Below, in pieces: positions 48,997 to 60,702 of a stretch of DNA of 64,000 nt. The translations under genes and the position numbers were made by a program. This DNA is from Limanda limanda (Eukaryota; Chordata; Actinopteri; Pleuronectiformes; Pleuronectidae), in assembly GCF_963576545.1 (NCBI RefSeq), contig NC_083639.1:23592118-23656117 (forward strand). The letters run 5' to 3'. Position 1 is the first letter of the stretch. Every line of letters begins with the position of its first letter. The notes beneath the pieces were generated by a model that was not told the origin of the DNA, searched no databases, and saw only the letters and a program-made list of their open reading frames with translations.

Positions 48997-51900
48997 AATC
49001 AAATCAGGACCATTCTCTGCAGGATTCACAGCAAGTGGTTGGGGCTTGCAAAAATACAAAAGGAATGCAAATATCTCTTGTTGAAAATGAGTGCCATACC
49101 TGTAAAAAACATAGACAATTAAAACAAAAGAGCTTTTGGTGACAAGGGCCGACACTTCTGTTGATGTGCTGTAAACAAAAAATACATGATATCAGCAGCT
49201 GAATGAATACATTACTTCCTGCCTCTGCCTGCTGCACCACCCCACACCGAAACGCTCCAGATATTGCTGTGTGGTTGTGATTGCTTCTGAAAGGAGAATC
49301 TCTACATTGTACACAAAGAAAACCTAAGCAGAAAGTCCAAAACCATATTCTGCAGATATCCTCTTGAGTTCATGTCTGAGAACTATAGTATCACTGTCCC
49401 TCCCTGTAAAACAGATTCAACCACTTAATGTCTCATCTTGCTCTTAGAGAATTTACTCATTTTGCGTCCAATGACTTTTTTAACTCCTCCCCTATGATTA
49501 TATATTCTGCCAGTCAGTGACTGGCTCTAAGAGGCCTCTGCTGCTCAATTAATTGGTGAAATCTGTAGGTATATGCAAAGGTGGGGGAGAAAATTTCACC
49601 ACAATAGAGACCAGGCTGTTGTCATGACTTTAGCTGTTCAACTACTAGTTGCTGTCAACTTTATGACAGGGGGCATGATGCACATTGTGTGATATTGGGT
49701 GTTGTACACCCAAATCAATATCTGCAATAATTCGACATTTGTGTTTTTACCAAAGGACTCAAGCCCTGAATCCTCACAGATTTAAACAGGAACACATCTC
49801 AAAGACTGTAAGTTCAGAAAGAGCTCTAACATGTTTTAGAAAGTTTTGTACTTTCCTTGCAATGGCATTATTTGTTTTGCACAGTTTTTTGGGGGTTTGG
49901 TGTTTGAGACTTTCACATGTATTGACACGCTACTGCCCCTACAGTCTGCCCATTGAAAAACACTGTGTTCACATGTGTATTAAAACAGCTCTCAGACTTT
50001 TTAGAGACAGATGATGAAATCAATATCAATCTGATCCCAGTAAGTTTGGGATATGTTCAGGAAAGTGGAGCAGAAGAGCAGAGAACATAAGTTATGAGGA
50101 GTAGTTACCCCACCGTTGCACCATCAAAATATAACGTGCAGTAAGTCATGAAAACAATTTGCAATTTGCAAGTATTTATCATCCGACAAGTCAAGGGGGC
50201 CGTTGCCATCTACAAACTGTATAGTCTACAACTCAATTCTGGTAGTTGTGTTGAAAATGTTCAAAACATATGTACATTTATTAAAACCCAGGGTAAAATA
50301 CTAATAATTTCACATACATTATAAATGTTAAGCTGAAAACAAATTTATTGACATTTGTCTGATCAAAATGAGAATTTTGGTCATACTCATGTATCCATTC
50401 CATGGCCATTAGTCTAATTGCTCAAACACACACACAGACAGATATGTCTGAAACTAACATTATGATGTAGATAAGCACCTGGTACACCCACGCTAGATAT
50501 GCGTTCCACATACAGACAGATATTTGTGGAATTAGTAGTTAGATGACTTATCTCATGATTGATTTAGTGTATCCTCTAAACCAGATGTCAGGGTCAGAGG
50601 TTGGGTCATCAAAGCAGATGACTTAGACACAGCAGACTGGTTTCAATATTCCTTTTAGTCATGATTAAGTTCTCTTTACCAGTGTTTAGAGTCAAGAAAA
50701 CTATCATGACAGTTTTAAGACGTACTGACAACAATGGCCCAAAGCTGATGTGGTCACCTGATCTGAAATTGTTTAGAGATAAACAAATGAGGTAATTTAC
50801 CTATAGAAACTTTTATAAAAAATATGCTCAGGTTGTGGTCTGGAGGATATGATGCTTTACCCATATTAAACCTTAATTCAAGTAATCTCTGCTGCATAGA
50901 ATTGGATTCTTCCGACCTAATGGAGGTGCAGTATTAAATGCCAGAGTGCTCCATTATTACAAACAACAGTTAATCAGTGCAAGACGTGTTGTTGGAAACA
51001 TACAATTTTATCTAGACATAGTACTATTTTAGAAAAAAGGATAAATCAATGATTAAAAAAAAAAAATAGATTCAGCTCATGAAGTTAGCATATAGATATG
51101 TCTGAAGGCTTCACCAGAGTTTCTTCAACATAAATCTAAGCACTTTTCTTGAGTAGGGGGGGTTCTTTGGTTTTTACTTGAAGATCCTGGATAAATCAGC
51201 AAGGGAGTGCAACATTGATCAAAACACTCAGAAAAGCTGTGAAGGGTTCTTGGTAGCTGCTTCTTAGGTAATATAATGTGTTGTATTCCCGTAGAGGGAC
51301 CAGGAAGAGGATCAGGAATTCTAATGGCCCCTGGATTATTGTCAACTATCACATAAAAGGTGGAACCCTTTTCCTAAGGGACCCAGGGTCTCTCAGAAAA
51401 GTAGACTGAATTTCAGCCAGATACTGATTTCACAAGAGCAAGACTCGATTCGGTTCAAAGACTCTCCCAGAAGCAAAATTCCGCTGGATTTGCAAGAACT
51501 ACAACACACACACTGAGAATTGTTGTAAAAGTGAGAATTAACTTGGATGCAGTTAGAGAAGTTAAAAAAATGGTAGGAATTTCTACGTGAAGTTTTTATA
51601 AAGTATTAGTGGCCTGCATTCACCTCAACTAAAACCTTATTTAAGGCAGGGTTATCATAATGTGAACTATGCATATGTATAAAACATATCATGTATACTT
51701 GATTTCAGTTTTCCCTGTTTTCCTTTCTGATCCCTTAGTTATTTGAATTTGCTGCTGCTGTTGTTAGTGTTGTTTAAGTTAATGTAAACAAATCACCATA
51801 TCATAGGGCATATTCCCCTCTTTTTTGAGAAGCTTTTATGTGAAACACCCCCAGGTGCGTAACGTGAGGGAGCGTGAGCTATGACACAGCACTACACCTC

Positions 51901-53039
51901 ACATTATACATGAGCAGGTTTATGCATGTAGTGCAATCAGTATTATTCAGACCTTAAAAAGCTTAATTAGCAAATTGGTAGTTCATAGACATTGGTGTCA
52001 CTGAATAAAATGCACAATGCAAACCGAAGAACACTGAAAGTTAAAGCAATCTGCACACTGAGCTGAAGCAATTCTAGCCAGGTTCTGAGGAATAAAGGTG
52101 GACAAAAATGCCTTAGGTTTTTGGGTGAAAAATTAATATTTTGATGTTGTGAGGTTTATAGTTGTGAAAGGACTGTTTATATTATATAACATATCAAGAG
52201 AACTGTGCAGATTTGACCATGTCCAAAGATTTTGTGACACTGGAGCAGATGATCAGACTTGATTAATGATGTCTTTGCTTATGATCTTCTTGATGTTTGG
52301 TCTTGTTCATGAGTGACGGTGAATGGAGCATGAGACCGACTGGTGGATTGGTGTACGAACAACAGTAGAGCCTCACTCAGTCTTGCAATCATCTATTTTT
52401 TACATTTGTACCATCAGTGATAGTAGCTGGGGTCATCAGGTGTTTCAGGTCTTTCAACTTCACACACAATATTACAGGCAACCCGCCTAGAAGCAAGTGG
52501 TTACCAGCCTGTGTCCTAGAGACAGTAGTCCAAGGCTTGTCCCTCCTGATCAACAGTCATCTGTCTCTGAAGCTCTGGTGATGACTTTCCTTTTCTGGTG
52601 ATGCCCAGGGGCTGTGGGCTTTGCATAGGGATTTTCCTGTGAAGCCCAATCCTCCTGCTTCAGTGGGCCTCCACCATGAATCCCCCCCCCCCTTCTGCAA
52701 CACTCCTAACCACCCCTGCATACTAATTCCTTTCCTTTTTTTTCGCTGGCCTCCCCCAGCTTCTCCACACAGGGCAAGACATGGCGCCTCCAATGCCATC
52801 AAATAACTTAACAGATCCAGGAATGTCTCCACCCATGTCTCCTACCTTATGTGCAGTTCAAAGAACTGCTTGGGCTTTTGGTTGGGGATATGGATGTTAT
52901 AAGAAATAAATTGACTGAAAGACAAAGATAGATGCTTTACCTATCAATGGTAAATTACCAAGTGAGGACAGTTACAGTCAGTACAACATATTATCCATCA
53001 CATTTAAACTCTTCTTCTAAACAGAAGGTTTTAGCTATT
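48997..53039. other. Non-coding stretch
   Basis: No exon, RNA gene or clear repeat was recognised. A 75-codon minus-strand frame at 51125-51352 is Pro-rich but lacks any motif. A C10 run lies near 52682. Confidence 0.45.
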
Positions 53040-53240
53040 TGACCCTAGTCTTCCCCATTATGCATGCCAAATTATCCTTGGGTAAGATAATGAACACCAA
53101 AATGTACCCCTTCTCCTAAAGAGAGCACTGTACATAGATGCACAGTATGAATTTGTGTGTGTGTGTGGCAAAAACTTGACTCTAAAGTGCTTTAAGTGGT
53201 CATCAAGAAAAGAGTGTGAGAAGCCCTATGTAAATCAAAC
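53040..53240 (+). repeat. Diverged SINE copy, head missing
   Basis: 'ccttgggtaagataatgaac', 'gatgcacagtatgaatttgt' and 'aaagtgctttaagtggtcat' line up in order with the SINE at 47103-47340, ending near 'ccctatgtaaatcaaa'. The tRNA-like head is lost or unrecognisable. Confidence 0.75.
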
Positions 53241-53615
53241 TATTTACCAATTGAATGACATTGAAAGCTGATACAGAAATAATAGCCAAAGGAATGCCAA
53301 TACCTGTCAGCAAACCAGCAGAGATCCAAAAAAGAAACAACTTCACTGTCTAAACAATGTAAAGAATAACTTCCAAATACACTTTTTTGTGAAAAGTTAA
53401 TTTCGGTAACCTGATCTGACTTTTTTCATATTATTTCATTTTCGTAATCTTTTTCTCAAATTCTTAAATGGTGGTGTGAGGAATTGAACCGCAGGGTTTA
53501 GGAAACACATGTTGTTTGTTTGTATAGACTCTCCTCTTAGTATAAGTTGTTAATCATTGTGCAAGCATTTTTATATTATTTTTTTAAACAGTGTAAGGGA
53601 CATAAGGAACCTTCT

Positions 53616-53654
53616 CTCGGGTGTCGCCTGCTCCAACAGCTGGCGACACCCGAG
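53616..53654. repeat. Perfect 13-bp GC-rich hairpin
   Basis: CTCGGGTGTCGCC (53616-53628), a 13-base loop, then its exact reverse complement GGCGACACCCGAG (53642-53654). Ten of thirteen pairs are G-C, so it would be very stable. It lies in a GC-richer island (53600-53880) that also contains a 110-codon frame without a recognised motif. Confidence 0.9.
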
Positions 53655-53929
53655 GAGACTGCCCTGGAGGCGTATGCCTGTAGGGCAGACCTTCCTTACA
53701 TAACATTACATCACAAGTTCTCTAAAGCGGCAGCCTCAGGCTGGATGTGTCTCACATGGATGGACCTTGCAGGATATGCCCTGTCCCAGAGAGAGTCACC
53801 AGGCTCAGTTGGTCCTGTCAGCCATGTCTGCTCTCTGTGCCATGTGATCCTGGGCACCAACATCCATGACCATCATTAGAAGGCTCAATGCTGAGAGGGG
53901 AATAGGGAGACTAAACCCAACTGCACTGC

Positions 53930-54250
53930 ACTGTGCTGAAGGTTATCTTTACAGTAATAATGACAACCAAACTAATTTTGTCACATATAACACTAGAAAT
54001 ATTAAAATACAAAAGAAAAAGTCTGATAGGGATCAGGGGAGCGGTATTGCCAATAATGCTTGTGATATTGCCAGTAATAGAAGTATATGTGATTAGGCAT
54101 ATCGTATATTGCAGCAATCTAGCTGTAAACCTAATCCACGATCCAAACTCATGATTCATAATCTACTATCCATGATCCCCAATCACAGTCACAATCCATG
54201 ATCACGATCCGTGATGTGGCTGCAGCAGCGATCCTGGATCTATAACTATA
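53930..54250 (+). repeat. GATCC-rich repeat related to 153-440
   Basis: The 3' half repeats 'catgatc/cacgatcc' words and ends 'gtggctgcagcagcgatcct', close to 'gtggccgcagcatggattat' at about 187 in the first repeat. It is probably another piece of the same LINE-like family, here without the 3' module and GATT tail. Confidence 0.4.
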
Positions 54251-56890
54251 CAGCACAAGGACTCTGGGGTAGTCAGTAACATCTACTGATAAGACATAAA
54301 TGTGATGAAATGCAACAGGTGGAAAGAGAAGTACATGCGCTTCACCTTTTCAGACAAGCCGAAGAGTCTTTATAAACTTATTGGTTAAGCCTAATAGGGA
54401 CATTTTCAATTATCAAGTCTTGAGTTATGTAAGGTCTGGACAACCTTTTCTGCATCTTTTTAAGACAGGATCTGCCTGATTGAATTGACATTGATTGCAA
54501 TTACGTAGGTGAAAAATGTCAGTCCTTGAATTTTTTTAAATTGTGATTCAAAGGTCTGTATCATATATAACTTCATAAAGGTTCTGCTGGAAGCAAGGGC
54601 GATGCCATCCAGCGTAACTAACAGATAATGCATCTCAGAGGTGTTCAGGGACAGTATTACAAGTCACACAGCAGATTAACATCAAGCTTATTTCTGTTGT
54701 AGACTTCCATGGACTGCCGATTTGATTAACACATTAGAACTTAAAACTCTGTGAATCTGATGAGAATCAAGACAGAGATGATAGTTACCTTAACTCTGTA
54801 TAGTGGTATCTGACACTTGCTCCTGTGTAGGTGATGTGTGTGGGTTTGAAATTATGATTTTTCTCTTGTGATTTTGGTTAAGAAAATGGCAGAAAAGGAC
54901 ACAGAAAAATAGTATTTCTCAGCTGTATCCGTTTTTTTAAAAATCCACTGATTAGATTAGATACAAATGTATCAAATTAGTTCAGAATAGGAAAATAATC
55001 CGGCAGCATAATGTTTCAGAAATCACTTTTAAATCACACTGCACGCTTTATTTACACACCATGAAAAGCCTTCTATAAAAAGTATTTTGATTGATCATGA
55101 TTGATGTAGAGGTATCAAAAGAAACAGTAATGAGTAAATGCATTAGCACACCTATTGCTGAAATGTCTACACTGCAGACGAGTGCAGAAACGTCCCAAGG
55201 AGAAATGCAGATCAGACAGGCAAGCAGCCGTCAGCATTTTACCTCTCACGCTGTAACGTCCTGCAGACTAATAGACTGTGCTTTCACAGATGGCTGATGA
55301 ACATTACCGAATTCATATAACACACAAACAAATTCACCTTTTGAAATCAGGTGATCAACCACCACCTCTAGCTCACATATGAAGTATTATGGCCCATGAC
55401 CCCTGATGACATCCAGTCAGCTGCTTCGAAGAGGATCCATCATCTTGTCAAAACAACTTCCTTTGTCGTAGACAAGAGCGGTTTCTTAACTGATTTAACC
55501 ATTGACATCGTGGCATCTACATTTATTTACATTAATTACAGTCCAGATTTCCTCACATTTCTGCCTCCTCCAGGTCACAGCACACCACCGACCGAACACT
55601 CGCCCTCCTGGCCCGGCCACACTCCATGCAAGTGATGTCCTGCGCTTCATAGAAAATGGTTCAAAGGTTGTGGCATCAACTAGCCTGCTGCTTCTGATTG
55701 TTTGTACCATACAGGAATGGGACTGACGTGTCTGTCTTTTACCTTTTGCTGAGAGGGCAAGAAGCTCTCCCCACAGAAACTCTCCTCGGTGTTGTGTAAT
55801 GCAAAGCCACTTGTTGCTGTTAAGAACTGAAGAAGACCTAAAAGAAAAAAGGACTTGTGGATATCACCTTAGATTCACTGGAGCCTAAAACCAAAGACAC
55901 ACTATGTATGCCTAAGCAGCCGCACGATTTTTAGTGAAGGCTCTTCTGTTGATGCCCTGAGGCTGGCAGCAACATTAATTCTTCATCAGAATACTTGTTA
56001 TGCTGCCAGTTTCCCCGGCTTTGAGTTTCACAAATAGCTTAAATATACATTTCCAGGTTGAGGCTGAGCGGGAAGTGACAAGGAGAGGAGGATGAGGGGA
56101 GGCAAGAGTGAGGAAGAGCAAGAAGGAGAAGGGTGAATTAAAAATGGGACAGAAATGAGATGTAAGTTAGAAAAAAGCAGATACTACGAAAATTGAGTCC
56201 CATATATCAGAAAATAAGACGTTGAAATTGTTCTCTGTGTGTTTCTGTGTGACAATGTGTGCTGACATCTGTTTGCTTCTGGATAAATTACGTTGATGAC
56301 AAGGATAATGGACAAAATGATGGAGGCGTGGCAGACTGCTGTGAAGCGGCCTTTGATGAGCCTTTAAGTCAAACAAATTTCAGTTTTTGTGTTTGCTGAT
56401 GAACTTCGTAATTGCATCAAATTAAGACCATTTATTTCAGCAGGAGTTTTCCATTTGATAATTGGTATCCTTTCACCAGCCTTTGTTCTGTTTTTTAATA
56501 GGCTTCCTCTAGGATGAAATTAGTGCAATTATTTGTGCTCTGTAATCCGGAAGCTCACAAAGGGAGGGAATTCAAAGCCGTGGTGGCCCCGCTGATTGTG
56601 GATACAGTATATTTACAGTATCTAGACACAGTGGGAGGAAAAGATGGAGAGGGTGGAAAAAACAACATCTAGTTGCGTGTCAGTTTTGTTTTGTAATCAG
56701 AATATTTGGTCTGGTAGTTGTGCCATGGTCCCAATGCCAGAGGAATAGGTCAGGAGGCAAGTACAAATTAAAGTTAAAGTTGTTAAAGTTAACATTGCTA
56801 AAAACAGAACGATCAGATGATCATTTTCATAATAAACATTGCCAAAGTATATAAGGAGTATCTGTGAGTACAATCAGACGGTCAGTGTTT
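54251..56890. other. Non-coding stretch with purine-rich segment
   Basis: About 56060-56165 is G/A-rich. The frame at 55396-55635 and a possible acceptor near 55574 have no matching donor or motif. No gene is called. Confidence 0.4.
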
Positions 56891-56894
56891 AATT

Positions 56895-57290
56895 TAAAGG
56901 GATAGTTCACCATAAAATTAATATTCATTATCCACCCACCACTATGCCAATGGCGGGGTTGGTGAAGTGTTTGAGTCCACAGAACACTTTTGGAGTCTCA
57001 GGGTTGAACAGTACTGCAGCCGAATCCAAAAGAATTGAAATAAATGGGACCCCTTCTTCAGATGTAATAAAGCAACAGAAACAAAACATAACATGCCTCC
57101 ATGCTCCTCCTGTGGTGTCATCCTAGTGTCCGCAAGCCCTGGCACTCATATTCATCTCGAAACTAGGTCATTTACACCATGTTGTAGGCCTAAATGTCTT
57201 TTGATATTCTCCTCGGCGGCGCTACGTCTGCTTTCATTGCTACATCCGGTAGTGGTCTTTTAGGATAAAAACACGGTGTAAGTTGACAGC
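56895..57290 (+). repeat. Fragment of common fish repeat ('GGGATAGTTCACC' type)
   Basis: It begins 'aaagggatagttcacc', followed in order by 'ccaccactatgccaatggcg', 'gaagtgtttgagtccacaga', 'ctcctcctgtggtgtcatcc' and 'acgtctgctttcattgctac'. I recognise this string of words as a repeat widespread in teleosts and regarded as DNA-transposon-derived. The far end was not located, so the right boundary is approximate. Confidence 0.65.
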
Positions 57291-57699
57291 TTGAAAACAA
57301 GTTTTTACCTACTAATTTCATTCACATGAGGACCAAGTGGTTGTGTTTACAGCCTGTCTAGCAACCAGATTTCACTTTGTCAAAACATTGGGGGTAACTA
57401 CATCAAATATTAATACTGTACTATTTAAGAAAATCACCACAGTGGTATCAAATTCCTGTAAAAGCTACTAATTTTGCAGAAAATAACGTGTCCATGAGTT
57501 GAGGCTAAACTTGTCAGCCATCTATATTACCAATATAAAATCAGTATTCACACATATCTTAACATACATTGAAACACATTTTGGGAAAAATTACCACTCT
57601 ACCTATTAGGTTGGTTGATAGTGGTCGTGTATCAGTAGCTAAAATAATGAATCATCAGAGGATTAGTTTTCTATGTATCATGTGACCTTGTCCATGTAT

Positions 57700-57810
57700 T
57701 TGTTTTATTAACAGCTTGTTTGTTTTTATGTTGTTCTTTTGTGTTTGGTGAGCCGAAGAAAAAAATTCCACCTTGATGAACAATACATATATATTCTATT
57801 CTATTATCCT
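57700..57810 (+). repeat. LINE-like 3' tail with (TTCTA)n
   Basis: 'aaaaaaattccaccttgatg', 'aacaatacatata' and 'ttctattctatta' form a 3' end of the Rex/L2 style: a degraded polyadenylation-like signal running into a pentanucleotide repeat. Confidence 0.5.
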
Positions 57811-57953
57811 TAGGCTCCAAACTTCCTGAACAGAGATGGGTAAATCTGCCTTTTGCTTAATGTCTCACATGCTTTGAAAGAGCACATTCTAAACTTGGAA
57901 TAGTTATGCTCCTTAACGTCCGGTTCTTCTGCGTGTCGCAGTTGTCAGTTGTT

Positions 57954-58350
57954 CGCACTCGCTGCGGTTCAGCTGCGGTTCTGCAGGGGAGCTGCTACTG
58001 CCAGTCGTATGATTTTACACAGGGTTGGCCTTAAAAATGAGCATAAACGTGTTAGTGAGTGTGTGTTTGTGAGAGTGAGAGAGAGAAAGAGACTACTACC
58101 CATCACCTGAAATTCTGTTAACTTTTAATATAAATACTGCCTTTCTGAGGTTCCTGGTATAACAACTGCATTTCCTTGTATAAAAGAAGTCCTGTGTATT
58201 CAAATAAATACCAGTACAGGAAGTGTCGCAAATATTTATGTTTGTGATATATTTGACAGATAAACATGGAAACTGTGGTGAAAGATAATTTTCTCTGTCT
58301 ATTCTGCTGTGAACTGAGCACGGACAGCAGCTGCAACCGCAGCAAGTGGG
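57954..58350. repeat. Imperfect inverted repeat pair
   Basis: CACTCGCTGCGGTTCAGCTG (about 57956) matches the reverse complement of the segment near 58328-58346, which reads CACTTGCTGCGGTTGCAGCT. The pair brackets ~340 bases and could be subterminal arms of a small DNA element. No target duplication was found. Confidence 0.45.
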
Positions 58351-58928
58351 GTCCGGGCTTTAGCAGCTCCTTCTTTTGAAATCAGTATTAATAAAACCGT
58401 AAATTGCTTCTCACATGTCTGTTTTTATTTTTCATTATTCACTTGTGCCATTGATTCCCTAATGTCTCTGGGTCTGTTCTTTGTTTTAGTCTGTTTGCTA
58501 TGTTTAATGAGTTTTTAATGTTATCTTTCTCTGCTTGTATATATGAAACTTTCATTTTGTTTACTGCACATCTTTACTGGCAGAACAAATATTTGTATTT
58601 CACATCCTAATCTTTATTGCAAAAGCATCACTGGACAAGTTACAAAAATGTTTGTGGTTTAGATGAAAAACGTACAATCATGTATATAGTTATTAGTCAA
58701 TTGTGTCAGCAGGAGTGTGGAGGGAGACACAGGAAACTCCAGCAAAGTACAAACCAACCTTCTGATCATTGTACAGCTATGGACGGAAGTGAAACTCTGT
58801 GCTTTCACAGTTTGATCCCGCTGTTCTTCAACAAAGTACCGACTGGTTGGCCTTACCCAGCTCTGCTCCTCTCATTGTGTGTGTCACTGTGTGAGTGATA
58901 GGGGGAGGGTCCCCAGGGCCTGTCTGTG

Positions 58929-58960
58929 TGTACTCCCAGTCTGAGGAGTCTGGGAGTACA
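58929..58960. repeat. Perfect 11-bp inverted repeat
   Basis: TGTACTCCCAG (58929-58939), a 10-base loop, then CTGGGAGTACA (58950-58960). Confidence 0.88.
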
Positions 58961-59344
58961 TAGTCACACACATTTTCACTCGCTCCAGGCATTTCACGTG
59001 ATGGCCTATAATATAACGATATAAAAAATGATGTCTTCAATCGTTGTGAATGGCGCTCACGTTCTTCATTTGTAAACTGATTTCTTCAGTTCAGCGTGCA
59101 CAAAAAATATGAACCTGTTCATTGGACGCATTCATGCACAACACTGCACTTGACTAATCGTGAGTAAGTTTCAGCCGTCATTCATGATGTTTTATCCTGT
59201 TTCTATAGCTTCAAAAAAATGAATCAAACACAAACTCACCGGACTAATGAGCACTTGGTTGCCATCAAGATAAGAACTAATTAAAATGACCCTAACCTTT
59301 GAGAGTTGAAACTTTAACAATTTTTGTGACGTTACTACATGTGA

Positions 59345-59490
59345 ATGGTTTGTATTTATATAGAGCTTTTCTAGTCTTGATGACCACTTAAAGTGCTTTA
59401 CATTACAGTCTTACGTTCACCCATCACACACATTCATAGAGTGCATCTATGGGCAGCTCTTCTGGTTAGAGGACGAGCTCAGCCGCTCCG
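59345..59490 (-). repeat. SINE copy, minus strand
   Basis: 'atttatatagagcttttcta', 'gatgaccacttaaagtgctt' and 'cccatcacacacattcatag' are the reverse complement of the tail and body of the SINE at 47103-47340. Its 3' end is at the lower coordinate. The head could not be followed past about 59490. Confidence 0.75.
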
Positions 59491-60074
59491 TGGAGTATAG
59501 ATTTGTTTGTGGAGGTACTGAAATACACTCAACACTGCAGACCAGCTTACTCAGTCTTGTTGCTTTTCACTTTATAAACAATAAATAATGAAGAAAGAGT
59601 TATGACCGAGGGCATCAACAACCACCCAGGATAAGGCTAGATGATTTCAGTCAGTAACCGTATAAATGAGGAAAGCATGGGGAAGACATTTGGGAGCTTT
59701 AGATTTTTCTAGGTCACTGTGAGGCTGTTTATTGCCACTTGATTGAATGCAACTAGCTAAAACTGTGTAAATATGTAATAAATCTTATTGAGCCAGAAAT
59801 CATTTTCCTGCAATTTTTTAAGAAATAGGACATTGTATTTGAATGTTGAAATGTAGGCACAAGTCCAACCATTCTAGCTTAATTTGTAATATTTAGTTAT
59901 ATAGAATCAAGATGAAGACAAAACATGGCATTTAATCTGTCTTCTTTTGGACACAAAACAACAATTTCCTATCCCAGCCTGCATTGATTAAGCATCACAG
60001 CACTCTATGGACATGCTGTATGAGCAGTTTATCATCTCCATAGGAGGAGAGCTATTAACACACATAGAGAACAT
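59491..60074. other. Non-coding stretch
   Basis: Nothing recognisable was seen. Confidence 0.45.
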
Positions 60075-60077
60075 TTA

Positions 60078-60702
60078 CAGTGGGGCCTGAAGGCCAAAAT
60101 CTGCTACTCCGACTCTGTTACGTGCGGGGGGACGGACAGATCCGACAGACTCTTTTTCATTTATGCTTCTCTGAAGGCTCTGGGTGCTGAAAACAATTCA
60201 ACGCCAGAACAGTAGGTGGCGCAACGGAAGACGAGCTTAGAGAAGCCTACCTTATGACGTCATTGTAAGTAGAAGTCCACAATTGCTTATTTACCTCATC
60301 CTGTCTTTCCTCACACACAGTGAACGATGGCAACTAACAGACAAAGGCTGTTGATGGAGCTGGAGCTGCTTGACATGAAAGAGGACTTGCTTGTAACGTA
60401 TTTTATTTTATGGTTTTAAAGTGGCGATATTGTGATATAGGGAATGAAACAGGAAGTTTGAGGTCCGGAAATGTGAGATTCCGGAAATGACGTCATGCGG
60501 AAATGATGTCGTTAGCGGACCAATCACAGCCAAGGGCTATCCCAAGGCTCTCCGAAATGCCGTCGTGTAGTTAGAAACATCTGAGGTGCACAAAGAGCTC
60601 TCCGAGGTGCTCGGAGAGGGCGTTCCACGGCGGCGAAGCCGTTCCCATGTGTCCGTCTTTGTCAAAACAGAGTAGCATATATCGGCCTTGAGCCTCACAC
60701 TG
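60078..60702. mobile_element. 625-bp inverted-repeat DNA element, Harbinger-like
   Basis: The left end CAGTGGGGCCTGAAGGCC and right end (reverse complement CAGTGTGAGGCTCAAGGCC) start imperfect inverted repeats of about 60-70 bases sharing CAGTG, AAGGCC, TGCTACTC and GACGGACA. The 3-base flanks are TTA and TTT, compatible with a decayed three-base duplication as in PIF/Harbinger. The inside is GC-rich with two TGACGTCA sites (about 60254 and 60487), several GGAAAT/CCGGAA words and the hairpin CTCTCCGA-GGTGC-TCGGAGAG. A small frame (60327-60419) is kept. I regard it as non-autonomous; the superfamily is a guess. Confidence 0.6.
60327..60419 (+). pseudogene. Short ORF inside the inverted-repeat element
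   Basis: An ATG just after a pyrimidine-rich CACACACAG acceptor-like site opens thirty codons, starting MATNRQRLLMELELLDMKED and ending at TAA. The start looks like the N-terminus of a transposon-encoded protein, cut short by internal deletion. No domain can be named. Confidence 0.35.

Noticed and set aside
53478..53500. Minus-strand tRNA B-box-like GGTTCAATTCC
   Set aside because: No A box or acceptor stem at the required distance.
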